Origin: an uncultured Ruaniaceae bacterium
GTDB lineage: Bacteria; Actinomycetota; Actinomycetes; Actinomycetales; Beutenbergiaceae
Assembly: GCA_938004115.1 (NCBI GenBank)
Contig: CALKWS010000224.1
Coordinates: 1-11,271 of the forward strand
Length of the DNA: 11,271 nucleotides
Direction: 5' to 3'
Within the stretch, counting starts at the first letter, position 1; each line of letters starts with the position of its first letter. The notes below the pieces were generated by a model. The model did no database searches. It was not told the DNA's origin and saw only the letters and a list, made by a program, of their open reading frames with translations. Below are positions 5,922 through 11,271 of this stretch, one piece after another. The position numbers were made by a program, and so were the translations under genes.

Positions 5922-7934
5922 TCAGACCTGCACCCGGTCCCGCACCGCCTGGACGATCTCGGCGACGGCCTGGTCCACCGGTACCCCGTTGCGTTGGGTG
6001 CCGTCCCGGAAGCGGAAGGACACTGCGCCGGCTTCCACGTCCTCGCCACCGGCGATCAGCATGAACGGCACCTTGGCCTTGGTGTGGGTGCGGATCTTCT
6101 TCGGGAACCGCTCACCGCCGGTGTCCACCTCCACCCGGATACCCTCGGCGCGCAGCTTGTCGGCCACATCCTGCAGGTAGTCGTTGAACACGTCCGCCAC
6201 CGGGATGCCCACCACCTGCACCGGGGCCACCCACGGCGGGAATGCTCCGGCATAGTGCTCGACCAGGATCGCGGTGAACCGCTCGATGGAGCCGAACAGC
6301 GCCCGGTGGATCATGATCGGGCGCTGGCGGGTGCCATCGGCGGCGGTGTACTCCAGGTCGAACCGTTCCGGCAGGTTCGGGTCCACCTGGACGGTGGAGA
6401 GCTGCCACTTCCGGCCGATCGCATCGGTGATCTTCACGTCGATCTTCGGTCCGTAGAACGCCGCCTCGCCCGGAATCTCGGTGAACTGCAGTCCCGAGGC
6501 CACGGCCACGTTGCGCAGCGCCTGCGTGGCTGCGGCCCAGTACTCATCGGAGCCGATCCACTTCTCGCTCTGGTCATCGCGCAGGGACAACTCCAGTTCG
6601 AAGTTGTCCAAGCCGAAATCGCGGAGCAGGGAGAGGACGAACTCCACCACCTTGGCGATCTCGTCCTCGAGCTGGTCCTCGCGGACGAACAGATGCGCAT
6701 CGTCCTGGGTGAACCCGCGCACCCGGGTGAGTCCGTGCAGCACCCCGGAGCGCTCGTTGCGGTACACCGTGCCGTTCTCGGCCAGCCGCATCGGCAGGTC
6801 CCGGTAACTGCGGCCGCGCTCCTTGTAGATCAGGATGTGCATCGGGCAGTTCATCGGCTTGAGGTAGTAGTCCTGCCCCTGCTTGGTGACGTTACCCGTC
6901 TCGTCGCGCTCCTCGTCCATGTGGATCGGCGGCCACATGTCGTCCCGGTAGGTGGCCAGGTGGCCGGAGGCCTCGAACAGGTCGCTCTTGGAGATGTGCG
7001 GGGTGTAGACGTAGGCGTAGCCGGCCTCCAGGTGACGACGCCGCGCGTGCTGCTCCATCTCACCGCGGACCACCGCTCCCTTGGGGTGCCACACCGAGAG
7101 TCCCGATCCGATCTCCTCGGGGAAGGAGAACAGGTCCAGCTCCCGGCCCAGACGGCGGTGGTCGCGCCGTTCGGCTTCGGCCAGCCGCTCCAGGTACTGC
7201 CGCAGTTCGTCCTTGGTGGGCCAGGCAGTGCCGTAGATACGTTGCAGTTGGGGGTTGGCCTCACTGCCGCGCCAGTAGGCGGCGGCGGTACGCATCAGTT
7301 TGAAGGCGTTACCGATGATCTTGGTGTTGGGCAGGTGCGGCCCGCGACACAAGTCCGCCCACACCACCTCGCCCGTGCGGTCGACGTTGTCGTAGATCGT
7401 CAACTCCCCGGTGCCGACCTCGACCGACGCCCCCTCGGCGGCCTCCCCGGCGGAGCCCTTGAGCCCGAGCAACTCGAGTTTGTACGGCTCGCCGGCCAGT
7501 TCCTGGCGCGCCTCGTCGTCGCTGACCACTCGCCGCGCGAAGGTCTGACCGGAGTTGATGATGCGCTGCATCACCTTCTCGAGTTTCTTCAGGTCCTCGG
7601 GAGTGAACGGCTCGGCCACGTCGAAGTCGTAGTAGAAGCCGTCGGTGATCGGCGGGCCGATACCGAGTTTGGCCTGCGGGTCCACCTGCTGGACCGCTTG
7701 GGCGAGCACATGGGCGGTGGAGTGGCGCAGGATGTCCAGCCCGTCGGGGCTGTCGATCACCACCGGTTCGACGACGGCTCCCGCGGGCAGGGTGCGGAAC
7801 AGGTCCTGCAGCTGCCCGTCCACCCGCATCGCGACTACCTCCGGACGGTCGCCGAACAGGTCGGTTCCCGTCGTGCCCGACTCCTCGATGCGTTGCGGTT
7901 CGGTTGCGACGTGAGTGGCGTCGTCGTCGGTCAC
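5922..7934 (-). CDS. thrS: Threonyl-tRNA synthetase
   Basis: ThrRS charges tRNA-Thr with threonine in the cytosol. In the 670-residue product the short N-terminal TGS-like domain (about 30-65) is followed by the editing domain with HSTAH (His71, His75) and CRGPH (Cys196, His200), which removes mischarged serine. The class II catalytic core then has NCPMH with zinc ligand Cys363, motif 2 YRNERSG with Arg392, DDAHLF with zinc ligand His414, and motif 3 IHRALFGSIERF with zinc ligand His543. The C-terminal anticodon-binding domain starts near 570 and ends with GGEDVEAGAVSFRFRDG. An ATG at 7940 is in frame, but AAGGAG (7941-7946) touches it directly; the GTG at 7934 sits at an ideal 6-nt spacing, so I choose it (MTDDDATHV). 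The gene has its own promoter signals and is separated from the acetamidase upstream by a hairpin. Identity is certain; the start is likely. Confidence 0.98.
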   Translation of the reverse strand: MTDDDATHVATEPQRIEESGTTGTDLFGDRPEVVAMRVDGQLQDLFRTLPAGAVVEPVVIDSPDGLDILRHSTAHVLAQAVQQVDPQAKLGIGPPITDGFYYDFDVAEPFTPEDLKKLEKVMQRIINSGQTFARRVVSDDEARQELAGEPYKLELLGLKGSAGEAAEGASVEVGTGELTIYDNVDRTGEVVWADLCRGPHLPNTKIIGNAFKLMRTAAAYWRGSEANPQLQRIYGTAWPTKDELRQYLERLAEAERRDHRRLGRELDLFSFPEEIGSGLSVWHPKGAVVRGEMEQHARRRHLEAGYAYVYTPHISKSDLFEASGHLATYRDDMWPPIHMDEERDETGNVTKQGQDYYLKPMNCPMHILIYKERGRSYRDLPMRLAENGTVYRNERSGVLHGLTRVRGFTQDDAHLFVREDQLEDEIAKVVEFVLSLLRDFGLDNFELELSLRDDQSEKWIGSDEYWAAATQALRNVAVASGLQFTEIPGEAAFYGPKIDVKITDAIGRKWQLSTVQVDPNLPERFDLEYTAADGTRQRPIMIHRALFGSIERFTAILVEHYAGAFPPWVAPVQVVGIPVADVFNDYLQDVADKLRAEGIRVEVDTGGERFPKKIRTHTKAKVPFMLIAGGEDVEAGAVSFRFRDGTQRNGVPVDQAVAEIVQAVRDRVQV

Positions 7935-7940
7935 GACCAT

Positions 7941-7946
7941 CTCCTT
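7941..7946 (-). promoter_or_regulatory. Shine-Dalgarno site deciding the thrS start
   Basis: AAGGAG on the minus strand abuts the ATG at 7940 with no spacer, too close for efficient initiation there. It is 6 nt from the in-frame GTG at 7934. The site therefore argues for a GTG start, shortening ThrRS by two residues. Confidence 0.7.
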
Positions 7947-7976
7947 GGTTGCTGGTGCGGGTTCGCCGGTTGGGCC

Positions 7977-7989
7977 GCCCCTGATCCTA
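7977..7989 (-). promoter_or_regulatory. Candidate thrS promoter (-10 box)
   Basis: TAGGAT at 7984-7989 on the minus strand would start transcription near 7977 and give a leader of about 40 nt. No clear -35 box is present. A leader this short has no room for a T-box riboswitch, the usual control of thrS in Firmicutes, and no tRNA-binding elements are seen. Confidence 0.4.
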
Positions 7990-7991
7990 CT

Positions 7992-8005
7992 CGCGCCGCG
8001 GCGCG
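7992..8005. promoter_or_regulatory. 14-bp perfect palindrome in the thrS promoter region
   Basis: CGCGCCGCGGCGCG is its own reverse complement. It ends 2 nt upstream of the TAGGAT box, inside the region expected between -35 and -10, a classic operator position. In DNA of this GC content such a palindrome may be chance, so an operator role is only a possibility. Confidence 0.3.
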
Positions 8006-8050
8006 CCGATCCGGGGGGCGGGCGTGGCCCGGGCCAGCCCGCGCGGCGCG

Positions 8051-8084
8051 GCCACCGCCCGGCCCGGTGCGCGCGGGCGGTGGC
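8051..8084 (-). terminator. Hairpin downstream of the acetamidase-family gene
   Basis: GCCACCGCCCG and CGGGCGGTGGC form a perfect 11-bp stem with a 12-nt loop. It begins 13 nt after the stop of the acetamidase-family gene and precedes the thrS promoter. There is no T tract, but the length and position fit an actinobacterial-type terminator that insulates thrS. Confidence 0.55.
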
Positions 8085-8097
8085 GGTGTCGGCCCGG

Positions 8098-9045
8098 TCA
8101 GTTCTTCAGGTACCTCTTGCTGATCCGGGCGAGGGTCACCGCTCCGACCGCGCGGAAGGGGTGCAGCGGGTCAGGGGTCTGGGAGCCCGTGGGACCGCCG
8201 AGCTCGGTGTGCGCCGCCGCGCTCATCACCACGTAGGCGTCCGCGGGCGAGTAGCCATGGTCCTGGGTGAGCATCTGGAACATCGACTCCTGGGCCATGA
8301 CGATCGAGTCCTGCACCGGGTCACCCAGGCCCACGCAGATCACCTCGTCGGCGGTCTCCACCCGCGGCGCCCGCAAGGACCCCAGCGAGCCGGCCGGGGA
8401 CTTGATCAGGTCCACCGACACGGTGGCCTTCCCCGCGGCTTCGATCGCGACGAACGTCGCCTCCCCGCGGGCCATGACGGCGTGCAGGTCCCCGATCGAC
8501 AGCAGTGCGCCGGCGACCTGCACCGGCAGGTAGACGGTGGATCCGGGAGCGACGTCGGTCAGGTCCATGTTCCCGCCGGTGGGATAGGAGGGCATCACGG
8601 TGGACATCTCCCCCTCGGCCGCGGCCACGCCGATGCATCCGATCATCGGGGCCACCTCGGCGGTGTGCTCATCGGTCAACTTCACGGTGTTGCCGTCCAG
8701 TTCGATCCGGCGGCTCATCCAGTCCTCGCCCATCTTCCCCGCCAGCGCGCCGGCTCCCGGCAGGTAGATGGACCAGCCCACACCGTTGAAGGTGATGTCG
8801 TGCACGTGCACGGCGAGGACGTCACCGGGCTCGGCACCGTCCACGTAGACCGGACCGGTGACGGGGTTCAGCGGAGCCGTCAGCGCAGCCATGTCGTGGT
8901 GCTCGTGCATCTGCTCGTAGGCGGCGTCATCGGTTTCGAACGTGATGCGGTCGCTGTTGCCGGGCGTCACGGTCAGCACCGGCTCACGGGTGGCCGAGAA
9001 ACCGGGGTAGCCGTGGTCCTTGCTGATGAAGTGGGTCTGGGTCAT
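8098..9045 (-). CDS. Acetamidase/formamidase family protein
   Basis: Members hydrolyse formamide, acetamide or related short amides to ammonia and the acid, in the cytosol and usually with a bound metal. The 315-residue protein shows the family course: GNSDRITFETDDA (29-41), PLNPVTGPVYVDGAEPGDVLAVHVHDI (58-84, shown in part by its PLNPVTGP core), IGCIGVAAA (135-143), PSYPTGGNMD (152-161), VQVAGALLSIGDLHAV (175-190) and DHGYSPADAYVVMSAAAHTE (262-281). It is of the short class of about 300 residues. Where many homologues have QGDGE after GDxH, this one reads MARGE (191-195), so substrate or activity may differ. The ATG at 9045 has GGAGG (9052-9056) at 6-nt spacing; a frame open upstream to 9108 lacks family similarity. 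A terminator stands before it and a hairpin after it, so it appears monocistronic. No amide transporter or regulator is nearby. The family is clear, the substrate is not known. Confidence 0.9.
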   Translation of the reverse strand: MTQTHFISKDHGYPGFSATREPVLTVTPGNSDRITFETDDAAYEQMHEHHDMAALTAPLNPVTGPVYVDGAEPGDVLAVHVHDITFNGVGWSIYLPGAGALAGKMGEDWMSRRIELDGNTVKLTDEHTAEVAPMIGCIGVAAAEGEMSTVMPSYPTGGNMDLTDVAPGSTVYLPVQVAGALLSIGDLHAVMARGEATFVAIEAAGKATVSVDLIKSPAGSLGSLRAPRVETADEVICVGLGDPVQDSIVMAQESMFQMLTQDHGYSPADAYVVMSAAAHTELGGPTGSQTPDPLHPFRAVGAVTLARISKRYLKN

Positions 9046-9126
9046 CGGGTGCCTCCAGGCGGGACGTGGGGGTGCCGGGCGGGCAACCTCCTCAACACCA
9101 CGCTGCACGCCGCAGGCACCGGTGGG

Positions 9127-9169
9127 TAAACGAGAGACCCTTGACCCGCACGGTGGCCGGTCAAGGGTC
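9127..9169 (-). terminator. Intrinsic terminator after tRNA-Val
   Basis: GACCCTTGACC (9136-9146) and GGTCAAGGGTC (9159-9169) make a perfect 11-bp stem with a 12-nt loop. On the minus strand the stem is followed by TCTCGTTTA, a modest T-rich tail absent on the other side, which gives the direction. It starts a few bases past the tRNA CCA end. Confidence 0.85.
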
Positions 9170-9173
9170 CGGG

Positions 9174-9248
9174 TGGTGGGCGATACTGGGTTCGAACCAG
9201 TGACCTCCTCGGTGTGAACGAGGCGCTCTACCGCTGAGCCAATCGCCC
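9174..9248 (-). tRNA. tRNA-Val (anticodon CAC)
   Basis: A complete cloverleaf reads on the minus strand: acceptor GGGCGAT pairs with ATCGCCC, D stem GCTC/GAGC around AGCGGTA, anticodon stem CCTCG/CGAGG around loop TTCACAC, variable region AGGTC, and T stem ACTGG/CCAGT around TTCGAAC. The loop centre gives anticodon CAC, reading GUG valine codons, a common codon in high-GC genomes. Discriminator A is at 9177 and the 3' CCA is encoded (9174-9176). All stems are perfectly paired. A promoter lies upstream and a terminator directly downstream. Confidence 0.97.
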
Positions 9249-9266
9249 GGGGCGCCGAACGACGCC

Positions 9267-9279
9267 AGCAGTCATCGTA
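9267..9279 (-). promoter_or_regulatory. Candidate -10 promoter box for tRNA-Val
   Basis: TACGAT on the minus strand at 9274-9279 lies 25 nt before the mature tRNA 5' end, so transcription would start near 9267 with a 5' leader of about 18 nt for RNase P to remove. The -35 region is not clear. Confidence 0.45.
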
Positions 9280-9299
9280 GCACTGGTTACCGCCACCGG

Positions 9300-9355
9300 C
9301 TGAGGTGATCCCGATGCCACGGCGAGGTTTATGGCGCGGATCACACCCGCCTCAG
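9300..9355 (-). terminator. Large imperfect hairpin at the end of pabC
   Basis: Nested inverted repeats flank a common centre: CTGAGG (9300-9305) with CCTCAG (9350-9355), and GTGATCC (9305-9311) with GGATCAC (9338-9344). The outer arm overlaps the pabC stop codon. The outer and inner arms are offset by a 5-nt bulge and no T tract follows, so a terminator role is plausible but unproven. Confidence 0.4.
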
Positions 9356-10224
9356 GGGTCCACCTGCTCCACCGACCGGGCCGTGAACGCCGGTGCCAGC
9401 TTGAGGGTGAGCGGCCCGGGTTCGATCTCCTTGCCGTCCACCGCCACGATGGGCACCACGCCACGGGTCGACGACGTCAGGGCAGCGTGGTCCGCCTCGG
9501 CCAGCGCCGCCAGCGGCATGGTCCGCTCCCGCACCTCGATGCCGAAGTCCGCGGCCCACTCCAGCACCAGTTCCCGGGTGATCCCGGCCAGGCATCCCGA
9601 GTCCAGCGGCGGGGTGTAGAGCACGCCGTCGGACTCGATGAAGACGTTCGTGCCGGTGCCCTCGCACAACTCTCCCCGGGTGTTGGCGAAGATCGCCTCC
9701 CCGTCCCCGTGCTCGGCAGCGTAGGCCAGCGCGCGGGCGTTCTCGGCGTAGGAGGTCGTCTTCAGGCCGGCGACGGCGGAACGTTCGTTGCGCGTCCACG
9801 GCACCACCCGTACGCGCACCGGTCCGGGCTCGCGGGTGGGCCCGGCCGCGACGATCAGGGTCCCGGGGGTGTCCAGTCGTTCCGATCCCAGCGGTCCGGG
9901 CCCGTCGGTCCAGGTAATGCGCAGGCGGCCCAGCCGGTCCCGCCCCTCACGGGCGACCCATTCGGCGCGCACCGCTTCCGCGGCGCCGCGGACCTGGTCC
10001 TCATCCGGTGCCCGTACCCCCAGACCCGCCGCGGAGCGTTCCAACCGGCGGATGTGCCGGGTGAGGGCGAACACCTGCCCGTTGCGGATCTCACAGGTCT
10101 CGAACACCCCGTCGCCCACGGTGAGCCCGTGGTCCAGGGCGTCGACGAGGCCGGAACTGGATGGGCGCAGGGAGCCGTCGAACCACACGATCATGGCCCC
10201 AACTCTGCCAGACCGATCGCTCAT
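9352..10224 (-). CDS. pabC: Aminodeoxychorismate lyase (PabC-like, class IV PLP aminotransferase fold)
   Basis: PabC removes pyruvate from 4-amino-4-deoxychorismate to give p-aminobenzoate for folate, a cytosolic PLP-dependent reaction. In the 290-residue product DHGLTVGDGVFET (31-43) is the family N-terminal signature. GLKTTSYAENA holds the PLP-binding lysine, Lys155. GELCEGTGTNVF holds the conserved Glu188, and SSTRGVVPIVAVDG lies near the C terminus. I take the ATG at 10224 because its ATGA overlaps the pabB stop, the coupling style used elsewhere in this window. An ATG at 10194, starting MIVWFDG as many homologues do, is a real alternative and would give 280 residues; neither has a strong Shine-Dalgarno. 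Fold-type IV members also include D-amino acid and branched-chain aminotransferases, but the overlap with a pabB-like gene favours PabC. Confidence 0.88.
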   Translation of the reverse strand: MSDRSGRVGAMIVWFDGSLRPSSSGLVDALDHGLTVGDGVFETCEIRNGQVFALTRHIRRLERSAAGLGVRAPDEDQVRGAAEAVRAEWVAREGRDRLGRLRITWTDGPGPLGSERLDTPGTLIVAAGPTREPGPVRVRVVPWTRNERSAVAGLKTTSYAENARALAYAAEHGDGEAIFANTRGELCEGTGTNVFIESDGVLYTPPLDSGCLAGITRELVLEWAADFGIEVRERTMPLAALAEADHAALTSSTRGVVPIVAVDGKEIEPGPLTLKLAPAFTARSVEQVDP

Positions 10225-11271
10225 CCCGAGGCCAGGCGCACCAGGCGGGCGGCCTTCAGTTCGGTCTCCTCCCATTCCCGCTCGGGGTCGGAGTCGTGGG
10301 TGATCCCGGCACCGGTGCCGAAGTGCAACCGGCCGCCGGCCCACCAGAACGTGCGGATACCCACCGCCAGTCTCGCGCTCTGGCTGTCGGCGTCGATCCA
10401 TCCGATCTGCCCGCAGTAGGGTCCGCGCGGTGCGCGTTCCAACTGAGCGATCAGGTGCAGGGCCGAGACCTTCGGTGCCCCGGAGATGGAACCGGCCGGC
10501 AGGCCGGCGGCCAGCACCCGGGCCCACCCGAGGGCGCCGTCGGCGTTCAGGTCCACGTCCCTCAGGTCTCCCCGCACCCGGGAGACCAGGTGCACCAGGC
10601 CGGGGTGGTGCTCCACCCGCAACAGATCGGTGACCGTCACGGTCCCCGGCCGGCACACCCGCTGCAGGTCGTTGCGCACCAGGTCGGTGATCATCAGGTT
10701 CTCCGCGCGATCCTTCTCGCTCAGGCCGCCCGGGCTGGACGCGGTGCCCTTGATCGGACCGGAGGAGATCCGGCCCGTGCCCACCTGGAGGCCCAGTTCC
10801 GGTGACGCGCTGACCACCCACGCCGAGGGCATCGGCCCGCCGCGCGGGTCGCGCAGGCCGTCGGGGACGTCGATCAGCCCGGCGTAGGGGGCGGGGTTGC
10901 CGGCGGACAGGATCTGCCCCAGACCGGCGGCGCGGGGCCGGCCGGGCACCTCGGCGGTCAGCACGCGGCAGATGTTGGCCTGGTAGACCCGCCCCGCCTC
11001 GATCTGTGCGCGCACGTGTTCCACCGCGTCCATGTACTCGGTCCGCGACATCGAGGACCGCCAGGCGTCCCGGGCCGGGCCGTGCCACCCGGGCAGCCCG
11101 GTGCGGGGCGCCGGCCCGTCCTGCGGCGCAGCGGCCGCGTGATGAACGTCACGGTCCAGCAGGGCGGGGCCGGCCGGTCCGGGCGAGTGGGGCCGACCCG
11201 GTGCCCGGGCGGCCGGCGGGCGATCCGCACGAGGGTCGGGCGCAGCACCCCCGGCGCCGCCGGTACGGGGG
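10221..11271 (-). CDS. pabB: Aminodeoxychorismate synthase component I (PabB-like, chorismate-binding; 5' end outside window)
   Basis: PabB aminates chorismate with ammonia from a PabA glutaminase to give aminodeoxychorismate, the substrate of the overlapping PabC. The frame is open to the window edge, so about 350 C-terminal codons are seen. The chorismate-binding domain runs from WRSSMSRTEYMDAVEHVRAQ (coding from about 11063) through AGRVYQANI, SASPELGLQV, PIKGT, DRAENLMITDLVRNDL, PAGSISGAPKVSAL, GQIGWID and FGTGAGITHDSDPEREWEET. The Lys of PIKGT (codon 10749-10751) is the nucleophile of PabB enzymes; anthranilate and isochorismate synthases have other residues there, which favours PabB. 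The ATG at 11051 is not the true start, because homologous sequence continues before it. The visible part upstream of about 11100 is Pro/Ala/Gly-rich and little conserved. Whether a PabA domain is fused at the N terminus cannot be told. Confidence 0.92.
   Translation of the reverse strand, partial: PRTGGAGGAAPDPRADRPPAARAPGRPHSPGPAGPALLDRDVHHAAAAPQDGPAPRTGLPGWHGPARDAWRSSMSRTEYMDAVEHVRAQIEAGRVYQANICRVLTAEVPGRPRAAGLGQILSAGNPAPYAGLIDVPDGLRDPRGGPMPSAWVVSASPELGLQVGTGRISSGPIKGTASSPGGLSEKDRAENLMITDLVRNDLQRVCRPGTVTVTDLLRVEHHPGLVHLVSRVRGDLRDVDLNADGALGWARVLAAGLPAGSISGAPKVSALHLIAQLERAPRGPYCGQIGWIDADSQSARLAVGIRTFWWAGGRLHFGTGAGITHDSDPEREWEETELKAARLVRLASG

Noticed and set aside
7941..8097. T-box or other riboswitch in front of thrS
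   Set aside because: The gap is only about 160 nt, part of it taken by the acetamidase hairpin, and no specifier-loop or antiterminator motif is seen.
5826..8123. Plus-strand open frame of 765 codons covering thrS
   Set aside because: thrS on the minus strand has all synthetase motifs. The plus frame is a compositional shadow rich in His, Val, Leu and Gly with no recognisable domain.
9046..9108. Short upstream frame or N-terminal extension before the acetamidase (including a 19-codon frame whose TGA overlaps the ATG)
   Set aside because: No ribosome binding site or conserved peptide supports it. The ATG at 9045 with GGAGG is sufficient.
7915..9129. Plus-strand frame of 404 codons over the acetamidase gene
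   Set aside because: The minus-strand acetamidase has family motifs and a good ribosome binding site; the plus frame has neither.
9174..9248. tRNA-Val as an attachment site of an integrated element
   Set aside because: No repeated copy of the tRNA 3' end, integrase or phage gene is visible in the window.
10225..11088. Upstream extension of the pabC frame to a 578-residue fusion
   Set aside because: That part overlaps the chorismate-binding domain of pabB in another frame and has no homology of its own.
1..11271. CRISPR array, insertion sequence, toxin-antitoxin or defence cassette
   Set aside because: No regularly spaced repeats, terminal inverted repeats with a transposase, or recognisable cassette proteins were found on either strand.

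Overview
The window comes from a high-GC actinobacterium (Actinomycetota). Evidence is the very GC-rich sequence with strong codon-position bias, GTG starts, TAGNNT-type -10 boxes, and above all a block of phosphatidylinositol mannoside (PIM) genes in the order known from Mycobacterium tuberculosis (thrS, AP4A phosphorylase, pgsA1, patA, pimA, a small membrane protein, then pdxS; roughly Rv2614c to Rv2606c). A non-mycobacterial member, perhaps of the Micrococcales, is my guess because a PrsW-family protease gene occupies part of the block; the order assignment is weak. Every gene I can support, including the tRNA, is on the minus strand, so the text below runs from high to low coordinates, the direction of transcription.

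Region A (11271-9352): folate genes. A 5'-incomplete pabB-like gene (aminodeoxychorismate synthase component I, PIKGT signature) overlaps pabC (aminodeoxychorismate lyase) by 4 bases. Together they turn chorismate into p-aminobenzoate. Region B (9351-9127): an imperfect hairpin at the end of pabC, a promoter, a tRNA-Val(CAC) with encoded CCA, and a strong intrinsic terminator. Region C (9126-8041): a single acetamidase/formamidase-family gene with a good ribosome binding site and a GC hairpin behind it, apparently its own transcription unit.

Region D (8040-5901): thrS, with a short leader, a TAGGAT -10 box, a 14-bp perfect palindrome just upstream of that box, and a hairpin at its stop codon. 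Region E (5900-456): a tightly packed operon of HIT/AP4A phosphorylase, phosphatidylinositol-phosphate synthase, PIM acyltransferase, PimA mannosyltransferase, a LemA-like membrane protein and a PrsW-family intramembrane protease. The junctions are 3 bp, ATGA, TGATG, ATGA and 21 bp, so translation is probably coupled for most of it. Three of these enzymes act in sequence: PIP synthase makes the phosphoinositide lipid, PimA adds the first mannose, and the acyltransferase acylates that mannose. Region F (455-1): a 130-bp gap with a weak hairpin and promoter, then the first 108 codons of pdxS (PLP synthase subunit), which runs off the window.

No stretch over 300 bases lacks a gene. The gaps (326-455, 5826-5921, 7935-8097, 9046-9173, 9249-9351) hold the signals listed. 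I found no CRISPR array, insertion sequence, prophage or defence system, and no clearly new system: this is mostly conserved housekeeping DNA. The points most worth a second look are the linkage of a PrsW protease and LemA-like protein to PIM synthesis, the possible leaderless starts, the start codon of thrS, the altered motif in the acetamidase, and the palindrome in the thrS promoter.
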